From: Dendrolimus kikuchii
Taxonomy: Eukaryota; Arthropoda; Insecta; Lepidoptera; Lasiocampidae
Reading direction: 5' to 3'
Length of the DNA: 64,000 nucleotides
NCBI GenBank assembly: GCA_019925095.2
Contig: CM034397.1
Coordinates: 3,491,763-3,555,762, forward strand
The position numbers were made by a program, and so were the translations under genes. Positions 11,301 to 23,400 of this stretch are shown here, in pieces (position 1 is the first letter of the stretch; each line of letters opens with the position of its first letter). The notes below the pieces were generated by a model, which had not been told where the DNA came from, made no database searches, and saw nothing but the letters and a program-made list of their open reading frames with translations.

Positions 11301-14300
11301 AATATAAACAATAAAATAACATCAGTACTTTAAACTTGTACGAGCTTCCTTTGTGTAAAGATAGCAAATCTTTAAATTAGGTACTGTAAAAACTTTGTCA
11401 CAATGTTTTAGTTTTCTGTCGAAGAGCCTACTCCCTACTCCCGAAAAACGTAATGTCCTCCTCATATTAGCAGCAAGGTACCTAGTTGATTTAATGTGAT
11501 ATCTATTGCACAATTTGCACATACACGATGTTTTTACTAAGATTGACTTGTCTGATACCTACTTATTTGTTGATTATTCCAAAACTTGACGCTGACCTAG
11601 GCCCGGTATTCTACTTAAGTCTTAAGGACTTACGAGAAGAACTTACAGCATATTGTCCATTGTGTGCAAAAAGTAGCACAAGCCATGATGAAAATTGATT
11701 TACTACGTTGTTTCTTGGGTACACTCTCTCCCAACAGTACAAAGGCAGCTGCATTTGCACATGATACGCTGCAAACGATTAAGCATAAAATCAATTGCAC
11801 GCGGACTGTAAGATTCAAAAAGACCAAATTCCAGATTGTTATCATTTTCTTTGGTAATGCTATAGTCAAAATTCAAAATTAATATTTCAAGACAACGTAC
11901 TTTATTCAAAAACTGGATGCCAGCAAGGCCATCATTACACGTTTGAAATCCAAATTTAATGTATGGTATCTAGATGATGGCACTTTAGGAGGTGAAGTAG
12001 ATGACGTTTTGGAAGATTTTACCATTCTAACAAAAGAACTTAAAACCATAGGACTTGAAATAAATTTAAGCAAATGCGAATATTATATCAGCAACACAGA
12101 GCGTAAAACTGAAATAATCTCTAGACTAAATACAATAGCACCGGGAATTAAATTAGTAAACAACTCCTCACTTCACCTCCTAGGTGCCCCAATCTTCGAC
12201 GAGTCAATACCTAACTACGTCGAAGAAAATATAAAAAATTTCCGTGAAAGTTCAGATCGTTTACTCCAAATTAATACACATATGGCCTACACTATCATCC
12301 GATACTGCCTTTTCGTGCCCAAATTTACATACACCCTCCGATGTTGCCAACTCTGGAAACAAACCTCTCTTTTACAGACGTTGGACAACATCGTGAGGGA
12401 TACCCTCATATCCATCATAAATTTAGAAATGGACGACCGTGCATGGTCACAGTGTTCTCTCCCGGTAAAACTGGGTGGCCTCGGCGTCCGCAAAATCTCC
12501 AGTGTCGCTCTGCCAGCTTTTCTGTCATCGGCTTACAGTACGCGTGATTTAGTATTCAAAATTTTACAAAAGACCAATTTTCAGTTCGAAATTCCCTATT
12601 TAACCGATGCCAGAAGAGTTTGGTCAATGGCTTGCCCTAACGTTAATGTACCTACTGTCCTTACTTCACAGCATGCTTGGGATGGGCCGCTCTGCGAACT
12701 TACGCGGGATAATCTTCTACAAACGTGTACCAGTTCAGCAGAGCGCGCCCGCCTCTTAGCCGTCGCTAATTGGGAGTCTGGACAGTGGTTACAAGCACAC
12801 CCATCATTTTATAATAATACACTTCTGGACAACACTACATTCCGATTAGCCGCGAGTTTACGCCTGGGGGCACCATGTTGCGTACCACATCACTGTCAAT
12901 GTGGAGTTATGGTAGACCGATTTGGACACCACGGGTTGTCATGTTTAAAAAGCGCAGGAAGAAGATCTCGTCATGCCAGCCTCAACGACATCATTCGCCG
13001 AGCTCTTGTCAGCGTCGGCGTCCCGGCCATTCTGGAACCAAATGGCCTGGTGCGTGACGATGGCAAGAGACCGGACGGAATGTCACTCGTCCCTTGGAAG
13101 ATGGGGCGGCCGCTAGTGTGGGATGCGACCTGTGTTGACACACTGGCCCCGTCACATCTTCCAATGACCGAGTCAGGGGCTGGCAACGCTGCCGCTTCAG
13201 CTGAGGACGTCAAACGGCGCAAATATGGAGCCTTAGGAAGGGGTTACATATTTGTGCCGTTTGGGGTTGAAACATTAGGCCCGTGGGGTCCGTCGGCAAA
13301 GAGTTTCTTTAAAGACATATGTAAGAAACTCTTTGACACTACCCGTGATCAGAAGGCTGGCTCATATTTTGCACAACAAATAAGTATTGCCATACAGCGT
13401 GGCAATGCAGCCAGCCTTCTGGGCACGCTCCCCGTTGGCAATGATCAATACAAACTGATAAGAAAATAACAATAAAAGAAAGCCGCAATATATGAAATGA
13501 GGTTGGCACTCAGTGTTTCGCTGTGCCGAAACATGTTCCGACACAGCACTGCTTTTCAGTGCCCACCTCTATAACCTCATATGTCCTAAGACCCCAAGTA
13601 TGTAATTTTCGTAAAGAGATGTGGTAAAAATTGGATTAGAACAGCTGGAGACAAGGAATATTGGAATATATTGTTACGTGCGCGTGGGGTTCGCACTTAG
13701 GACTGAAAGGAAACACCAGTTTTTAAATAAACGCTTTTATTGACTTACACAGCCGCACGTAATACCTCTCCGCAGGGTTGCCCCTATACGCATGACTAAC
13801 GAAGCACTGTTCCGACGGTAAGGTGTCTCACTCACAATACCGTCGCTGATATTGCGTAGACCACCTCCTGCTACTGCCGTGCTCACTTCCGATATTACCG
13901 CGTGTAGCTTGCTTCTGGTTCGTCTCTCGAACTACGCTACACCCCTCTTTCACTTAACTGTCCACTAAACTTGTCACTAAATCCACCACCACTCATCACT
14001 GTCTTCTATTGAACGGTTCTTCCAACTCTTCCGTATCGCACTTGTCGCTCCGCTGTCTTGAACTCAACTCAACTCTAAAAACTGCCCGGTAGGCGCGCCT
14101 TACGCTGCTTATATACCCGGAAGAATTTTCTGGAACCCATAATTTCGTTATTCTTTTATTTACTATCTGTCACTTTTTAAACATCTATCTCTGTATTTTC
14201 CTTCCCGAACCTTCTATTCGAGAAATTTCGTTTATACATCTATCCCTTTCTAACATCTATCTATCTCTGTCTTTTCCTGCCCGAACTTTCTATTCTAGAA

Positions 14301-17300
14301 CTTTCGTTCATCGTCTATCCCTTTCTAAAATATATCCGTCCTTGTCTTTTCTTTCCAGAATTTTCTACCTTTTCCTAGAAGTGTTGAGACCGGTTTACAC
14401 TTCCAGAAAGTTCTACCCTCGGTCGCCACAATATTAAAGGAGATATACGCCGCACAGGCGAATTACATTATTTGATATAAAAAAAATTATACATCATTTT
14501 TATAATAATTATACATACATATTGTCACGCCTGTTTCCCACTGGGGTAGGGGTAGGCAGAGATGATAGATTTCCAGCTGCTACGATTCTGACAAACACTT
14601 TTCGCTTCATTAACTTTCATTAATCTCTTCATACATTCACGCTTCTTTAATATAATAAAAATAATGGTAGGAATAAAGGCTTTTTTATTTATTTTGTTTA
14701 AACAGTTATCTATCTAAAAGAATTAACTTACAACATAGCAGATAATAACTTTAAGACGATCAGAGAGACATAATTTGGCGCCATGCTGCTTGCGAAGTTG
14801 AGAAACGATCCTATAGGCATTGCGAGGAACAAAGTACGTCTTCTGCCCATGGTATCGGCGAAGAAACCCCAGGCGTACGATGAGAAAGTTATACCTGGAA
14901 ATATAGAGGTGCTATTTTGCATAAGTATAGCGAACAGGCAGCCAGCCCACCCGATGGAAAGTGATTACAGTCGCTTATGGACATTTGCAACACCAAAAAT
15001 TTACCAATGTTCTGCCGGCCTGGAAAGGGGGACTGGAATGTAGCCATTAATGCCGGAACATAAGTCAAGGTTGTTTTGGATCTGGGCCAGGTGTTGCAGT
15101 TTGAATTTTTAGGATGTCTTGTTATTATTACGATCTTATTAATTTTTTCCTCCTATTGTGTATTGTTTGCTACAATTCCATTAATTCTTCGAAAGTATTT
15201 TTTTTATAATATACTTCTGTGTTTATAAAAATATTTTCTATGTCTCGAAGTCGGTGAGAAAACACAAAAATTAATATATTTTGCAAAGTTGTTGTTTTTA
15301 CAAGCTTTCTATTAACTTGCAATGGATGTAGGTATATTGTAGATTAAAGGTCCCATTACATGTACCGTCTTGCTTATCTTAGAGAGCGAGCATGATATGG
15401 CCGAGAGCCTTCCCCTGCCCCGAGTGCAGTAAGAATGCGTGCTGCCACACTCAGCGAAAGTATCCATGTTTACTCTGACGTATACCGCAACCTGGTAAAT
15501 AAATACTGCTGGCAACGTCAGAATGGAAAGATCCTTAAAATAAGGTCTAGCTGACACGTCTTGCTGTACATGCGCTATGATTCTCACTGCTCTCTTCTGC
15601 AGTCGCAAGACTCTCAGCCAATCAGCATATTAGAGTTGTTATCTAGGTTTTTAGCATTTAATTGTACGCATAATTTAGTTGCATGTAATATACTTGTTTA
15701 ATCTAATATATAAAATTCTCGTGTCACAGTTTTCGTTGCCATACTCCTCCGAAACGGCTTGACCGATTTTGATGAAATTTTTTGTGCTTATCCGGTATCT
15801 ATGAGAATCGGCCAACATCTATTTTTCATCCCCCTAAATGTTAGGGGTAGTCCACCCCTAATTTTTTTTTTTTTATATTTAAGACAAAAATTTTAATTTC
15901 TATTTTTTTATGATACAACATACAAAAATACATACAACCCTAAATTTTCACCCCTCTACGATCAACCCCTATTTTTTATTTGTTAATTATAAACTTTAAT
16001 TTTTTGGCAAGATTTTTAATCTTATTTTGTCATGACTTAGAAAAAAAAAATATATTACTCTTTTAGATTCACAATTAGAACCGGTAGGTGGCGCTGAGAT
16101 CGGGTTCTGGAATCCTCCTAACCACCGGGAGCGATTTTGGTGATTTTGTTTTTGTGTGTTTGAGTGGGTACCCGGATGGTTTAGACTCGCAATTAGAACC
16201 GATGGGTGGCTCTGGGATGGGGTTCTAGAATTTTATTTTTTAAAGGCAGGACAACGTCTGCCGGGACCGCTAGTTTATTATAAAATATTCCAGTGATACT
16301 TCTTTAATACATTAACGCCTATTATAATAAAATTAACTCCAATGACATATCGTATACATTCAGACGAACGAAGTATAGACGTAGCCTATATAAACAAAGG
16401 TGGGTATTTATTGAATAATTGTGGTCTGTATCAAATAGAGTTAATGCGAGACAATTTGGAAGGAAAAAATATAGGAGTAATCATAATCGTAAGAGCGCGC
16501 ACGTGCATGGATGATGTACTCGTAGCAATGGAATACAGCGGCTCCTCTACGCCTCACTGCACTTCACAAATTCACTTAAACATACATACATAACTTCACG
16601 CCAGTTCCCTTACAGGGTAGGCACGAACAACAGAGCGCCATTCAGGCTTATTCTTAAAATTCACTTATGTTATTTTAAATGCTTATATTTCGTATTATTT
16701 ACTCTAATTCTATTTACAACTATATATCAAAGCGGCGCGGTGCAGTCCGATTTGTAATTTATATATGAGCTGATTGGGGTACGTGGGACCAAGTACCCAC
16801 GGACTTTTTAAAAATATTAAAAAATGGCTGGTCGAAGCCACAGACGACCGAAAGGTTGGGTAAAATCTCGCCCAGAGAATTAGAGTCTGTATTCCACGAG
16901 GTAAAGCTGCCAGCCTTCTAGGTACATTGCCCTACGACAGCGGTTTAGCCATTAGTTAGTTTAGTGGCTAGACCGAACTTATTTATATGTATTAATTTTA
17001 GTTAAGTTCTATTATAATTAATTATAAACATATTAAACCAGTGGCGAGGTGCAGTTGGTTGTGGTTAGACGCATTGAATAAATAACTGCGCGAGCTCGTT
17101 TACTTCTCATCGCGACCGGTTTTTAGTCACGGCTTACCCGCGTGCTTTGAAGCGGCGCGCGGCGATGTGCCCGCTATTTTTTACTTTAATACAATATGGA
17201 TAGAAATCAGATTGATAATGACGAAGAATTCGATATTGGAGATCATGCGGAGTTTGCAAGTATTACGGATTTATCAGAAGAAAATAGACCGGATAGTAGG

Positions 17301-20300
17301 TGCAGTTCGAGACTTATAAAAAGAAGGATTGAAACAGACGAAAATGTCCAATGGACAGATGTACGGAAGAGAATGACACCAAAAAAAAAAAAGTCGGAAT
17401 TCACGGATATACGAGTAACTTGTCAAAATGGCTTTCCAAAACAATTTGCTTTGGCAAAGTTGTTTCGCGATTGTAATATTAAAGACATATCTAAAATTAA
17501 ATTCTTAAATCCCTACAAAATTAAGATTGAAATGCAGAATAGAGATAGTGCCGAAAAATTAATGAATTGTGAAATATTGAAAACTAAAGGGTGGAATTTC
17601 CAACTACCTCTTGAGGTTGGTATATCTTATGGTTTAATCAGGAATGTTGAGTTAGATTTATCAGAGGAGGAATTGAAAACTTGTATAACAAGTTCGATAG
17701 AAATAGATTCAGTGAAGAGATTGAAACGGAGAGATTCTAAAGATAGAAATTGGATAGATAGCGAAAGTATTAGGGTGGGGTTCTTAGGCTCATCCTTACC
17801 AGAGAAAGTCTATTTTTATGATACGCCAGTAGAAGTTGAACAGTTTGTATTCCTAGTAACCCAGTGTTCTAAATGTTGGCGATTTGGGCACACCCGTAAT
17901 ATATGCCCATCGAAGAGAATATTTTGTCCAAAATGTGGAGGAAACCATGAGAATTGTGAAGTCACAAGGTTCAAATGTATAAATTGTATGGACAACCACA
18001 TGTCATGGGCGAAAAGTTGCCCTGCATATTTGAGAGAGAAAAAAATTCGGGAAACCATGGCAGAGTATAATGTTACTTTTAAAAGAGCTGCAGAGTTAAT
18101 AGGTACTTTAACTGATCAAGTCCAAAAAGGACCAGTCGAACCGACAGGCTCGACTGGATCTCCAATAACTTTTGTTAATACCGAAGAACTTAATCAGAAC
18201 GTAATACCACCCTTTTCACCTATATTGCAAAATAATTTAAAGCGAACATATGCTCAGGTAGCAAAGCATGCTAGGAATACAAAGGAAACTAAAGAAAAAC
18301 AGAATAAAAGTAATATAAATTATAATCTGAGTAATGTGAATATTGATACAGCTACCACAAGTAAAGGAGAGGAATCCTTTGTACAAGAGAATTTAGAGGA
18401 GACTGATAGAATGCGCCGTAGAAAAGATGACTTATTTCAAAAGTTTCTTTTGAAGCTAAAAGAAATTTTATTGACAGAAAATGAAAGCTTTCAGGATAAA
18501 ATAATAAAGTTAGCAAAAACTGTAATTAGTTGGGTCTTATCGAAGTTATTAGAGAATTTACCTAAAGATTTTGCACTGTTAAATAATATATTCAGTCATG
18601 GCTTTGATTAAAATTAATATAATACAATGGAACTCACAGAGTGTCTTACCGAAAAAAGAAGATTTAGAATTATTTTTGAATCGGGAAAAAATTCATATTG
18701 CCGTTCTGTGTGAAACGTGGCTTAATGGTAACAAGAATTTTACAATTAAAGATTATAATATTTTTCGTCGGGATCGGGCCGACTCTTATGGTGGGGTAGC
18801 TATTTTGACACACAAAACCGTCCAAGCACAACAAATTCCTACAGCAATTTCCTTATATAATTCGGAATTAATTCATGTCAAATTGTTCAATTGTCAGCAT
18901 ATTGAGAACGTCATAGCATTGTATTGCCCTCCTAATATACACTTTCTTACTGCTCAATGGGACTCGTTATTTTCTATAGCTAGACATAGGACTCTAATTT
19001 TAGGTGACTTCAATGGCCATCACTCAAATTGGTCGTCCAAGACTAATTCTAGAGGCAATCAAATTTTAGATTCCTTGTTAGAAAACGGTTATTTGGCTTT
19101 AAATGATGGAAGCCCAACACGTATTAAGATGGTAGACGGAGTCATACAACAATCTTCGCCAGACATATCCACGGTATCTTCGGATATAGCGTTAAATTTC
19201 ACTTGGAATACTACTAAAGAATGCTTTGGTAGCGACCACGTAATCATTAAAATATCTACTAATATAAATATTGAACAACACTACTTTAAGAAAAGAAATT
19301 TTGCAAAAGCCGACTGGAAAACTTACAAGCATGTTATTGAAAATGAACTTTCTACTTTCAATATTCCGTCAGACCCTCAAATAGCGTATGACAATTTTAA
19401 TAAAATTATCAACAAAGCAGCAGAAGTTAGTATTCCAATGTATAAGATCAGCTGTGACCCCAGCAATAATTTCAAGCCTAAACCATATTGGACAGAAATA
19501 CTTTCAAAATCAATAGCATATAGGAGACTTGCTTTAACTAATTTTAGGAAAAATCCTACACCTGATAACTTACAAACGTAAAAACATTCACGCATCGCGC
19601 GCGCATTTGAGATATCCACCCAATTGCAATACTAACCGGGTTCCAAGAGCTTGGTGATAAGTGGCAAGTGAATCTAGTTGTGAAGCGGGAGATATATAAC
19701 AAGAGAACACGCACTGCTGCTCCTGTATCGCAGACGCTCCGGTTACTCAGCTCATATTATTACGGGTGAGTCCATTTATCTCCATTCCCTCTTACCCTTG
19801 CACCCTTGAAATCTGGCAATCGGCCAGATCATATGGTCCTTCGAGCCGGATATTCCAACTGGCGACCTATTTATACAGTCTGCAACAACCGTATTTTGCC
19901 ATTTTATGGTTAATTCAAACCAAATTGTAAATTTTCGCATACCTAAAAAGTTAAATAAACAATCATTATCAATCTGCCCATTTACCCGTTTTCTGCCCTT
20001 GTTTTTTCTTTTTTGTTTTCTTATAAACATATTACTTCTGCCCTTATATATTTGAATACCCATTCCACATTCCTCAGATAATTACGCAAATTGCTACACG
20101 ATAACTATTTTTTGGTACGTAGGTAGGTTAATATAACCTCGAGTACGTATTCTGTACTTTATTCAGCACACCTATTCTCGAATACTTGCACTAAACGTGA
20201 TATCGGATCGATATAATAATATTGAATATTATATTCGTTTCACTCGGTGTGGTTAGCTTGCCGTGCAACTTTTATAGCTTATATATAGCTTCGTGTTTAT

Positions 20301-20414
20301 TAAGACTCAGCGCACACGACAGTTTGATATATATTTTTTTTCCTAATCATTTTTATTTATTTCGTATTTCTTACGTTTCTCTGGCTGCTTTCTTGCGTGT
20401 TCTTTATTAGCATT

Positions 20415-20455
<41 letters not shown>

Positions 20456-23400
20456 TTTTTTTTTTTTTTTTTTTCGTTTGCTTTTCCTTTTCTTATTGTG
20501 CACTTCTCATCGTCATGCCTACCAAATCGCAATCTGCCATCTTTATGCAAACCCATAAGTACATAACTTTCCTATTAGAGATAGCTAACCTTATATTAAA
20601 AGGAGACAAAAAGTATAGTGTAAACGATTTCATAGGGCGCTTTACAAAATTGGACGATATAAAGGGCAAGTTGGATACAGTATATTATGAGATCTTGGAC
20701 TCTAAAGACCTTGACGACAAAGTGGAAAAATGGTACTTTGACTACTACACCTCGGCTATAGAAGCATATGAAAAAATTTTGGTGGCAAACATCACCATCA
20801 GCTCAAGCATCAAACCAAGCTCGCCCACATTCTCCACGTCTACTGTTCTGCCCAAAATAGATCTACCCAAATTTTCTTCCAAGCTTGAGGATTGGCCATC
20901 TTTCATAACTATTTTCAAAAGCCTTACGGACACTGCCGGTAATTTGTCAGGTGCAGTTAAATTACACTATTTATTTTCTTGCCTCTCCGGAGAAGCTCTC
21001 AGTATGGTATCACACCTCAAGGTTACCGATGAGAACTACGATGTAGCGATGACAACACTTGCCAATCGCTACGAAAATCGCCGAGTTCTCATTGATAGGT
21101 TTATAGATATGATACTAGAGTTACCCCACATCACCACCCGCTCACAAATCAGACAGTTATTTTTAGCCCCTCTTATTTCAACCCAATCGGCGCTTAAAAA
21201 CCTAAACTTACCACTACATGACTCAGACTACGTCCTAGTGTCAATAGTAGTGCGGAAGTTAAAGGGCGAGCTTCGCACATTATTTGAACGAACGCATGGG
21301 TCTTCAGACACTCTGCCCACCTTAAAGGATGTAATCACATTCTTAGAAGACCATGCACGTTGCACAGAAACTGAGACATATAACCCACCCCCCCCTCCCC
21401 TCAGCCCGACATACAGACAAACTGAACGTGCTTCTCCCTCAGCACGGTACCAACCACGCGCTTCTGCACCCAGACCAGAAATTCGGCACGTTCGTTTTCA
21501 GCCCACTACTTCCGTCCGCCCACCTTTAACGCGCCCTGCATATCCTCTACAAAGTCAAGCGTACCCTGTACAGTACGCTCAAGGATACCCACAGTCTACA
21601 CAATATTTCGAGCCCATAGCACAAGATTCCGCCCACCCACCAGCACCGACCAATAATTATTACTGCCCTTGGTGTCACGTTAGAGGACACAGGTTGCTGA
21701 ACTGCGGTGAATACCTAAGACAGCCTACGCAAGGGCGCTGGGATTTTATCCAAGCTCATGAACGGTGCCGTAAGTGTCTAGGACCCCATTACTCTGACGA
21801 GTGCAGATCCACAGGACGGTGTAGAGAATGTGATAGCGAGAAACACCATACCACCTTACATCGCAGTGGCTTTGAATCACCCACATATGACAATTCTCAC
21901 CTCTTGCCCCCACAACTAAGAGGACAAGAACACACCCGCCCAACCACGGAATCAAGAAACTCTTCTCGTCGTAATTCACCTATTAATTCACAACAATGAC
22001 TACCTGCTACTCACTTACACAATACTACACTACACCCACCCATACCATCGCTACAATATACACCATCCACTACATCACGTAAACAAAATAAATCCCAGTT
22101 TCATACTCAGCACTATGATAATAAAGTTTATCATAATAATCACTTGCCCGGCAGCCCTGTTACTTCCTCTGATAAAGCTAACCAAAATGACAGTCATATT
22201 TCAGCACATACTCAGCACATTACAGTACACGATCCACCAGTTTTATTACCCACTGTGTCCCTAGAACTAGCAGACAACGCTGGAGAATTTCATAAGGCAA
22301 GAGCATTATTAGACAGCGGTTCCATGCTAACCTTGTTAACTAAAACTATGACACAAAAATTACGTTTGCCTGTCGAGCACACAGAACTAAAAATTACAGG
22401 AGTCGGTAATCAACAGACTCAAAACTCTAGTTCTTCAACTACCATCACATTCCGCCCTATTCACACCGAAGTCCCAGTAATTAGCGCAAAGGCATACATT
22501 CTACCAGATTTGACAGGTCTTTTACCATTAACAATGTTACCTGACGTTGTTCCACTCCTCGACTCGACACAGCTTCCCCTAGCAGACTCGTCTTATCGTT
22601 TTCCAGCCGCTATTGACTTGATTATGGGTTCTGATGTCTTGGGCCAAATTTTGGATGGTAACAAAATTTTTTTGGGCCCCGGCAGGCCAATAGCCTTCGG
22701 CACGATCTTCAATTTCGCTCTTTTAGGTCCTATCAATCCAAACTACACAAAGCCTGAGCCTCAAGTTAATTCAGCACTAGTAAATATTGACTGTTTACAA
22801 CCCCAACACTCAAATAAAGAAATACACTCCGCTCTGGAGAGATTCTGGGAAGTCGAAGAAGTGCAATCAAAGGACAACTCAACCTCTGACGAGTGTGAGG
22901 AGAACTTTCGTTCTACCACCACACGTGATCCCACAGGGCGATACATAGTATCCCTTCCCTTTCTTACAAAGGCACCTAAGCTCGGTGCAACCCACGCTAT
23001 TGCACTACGACGATTCCTTAATTTGGAGCGCAAACTCCAAAGAGATCCTACCCTCCGCTCAAAATATATCGACTTCATGAAGGAATACATTGACATGGGC
23101 CACATGGCTCTTTGTCACCCCAGCACATTCAAAGGAAAAGACCATTTTTACGTCCCGCATCATGGCATCTTCAAAGCCAACTCTGAAAAACTTCGCACGG
23201 TTTTTGATGGCAGCTGTAAGAGCTCTAATGGTGTCAGTCTTAATGACTGTCTGCACACTGGCCCACCGCTCCAACGTGATATTACTGACATCATTCTAAA
23301 TTTTCGTACTCACAAAGTGGTCTTTAGTACAGACATCCAGATGATGTTTAGAAATATACTAGTTCACCCAGACCACAGACGGTTCCAACTCATTCTATGG

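Noticed and set aside
16342..16593. 83-codon plus-strand frame
   Set aside because: Runs into the antisense LINE B fragment and has no recognisable motif.
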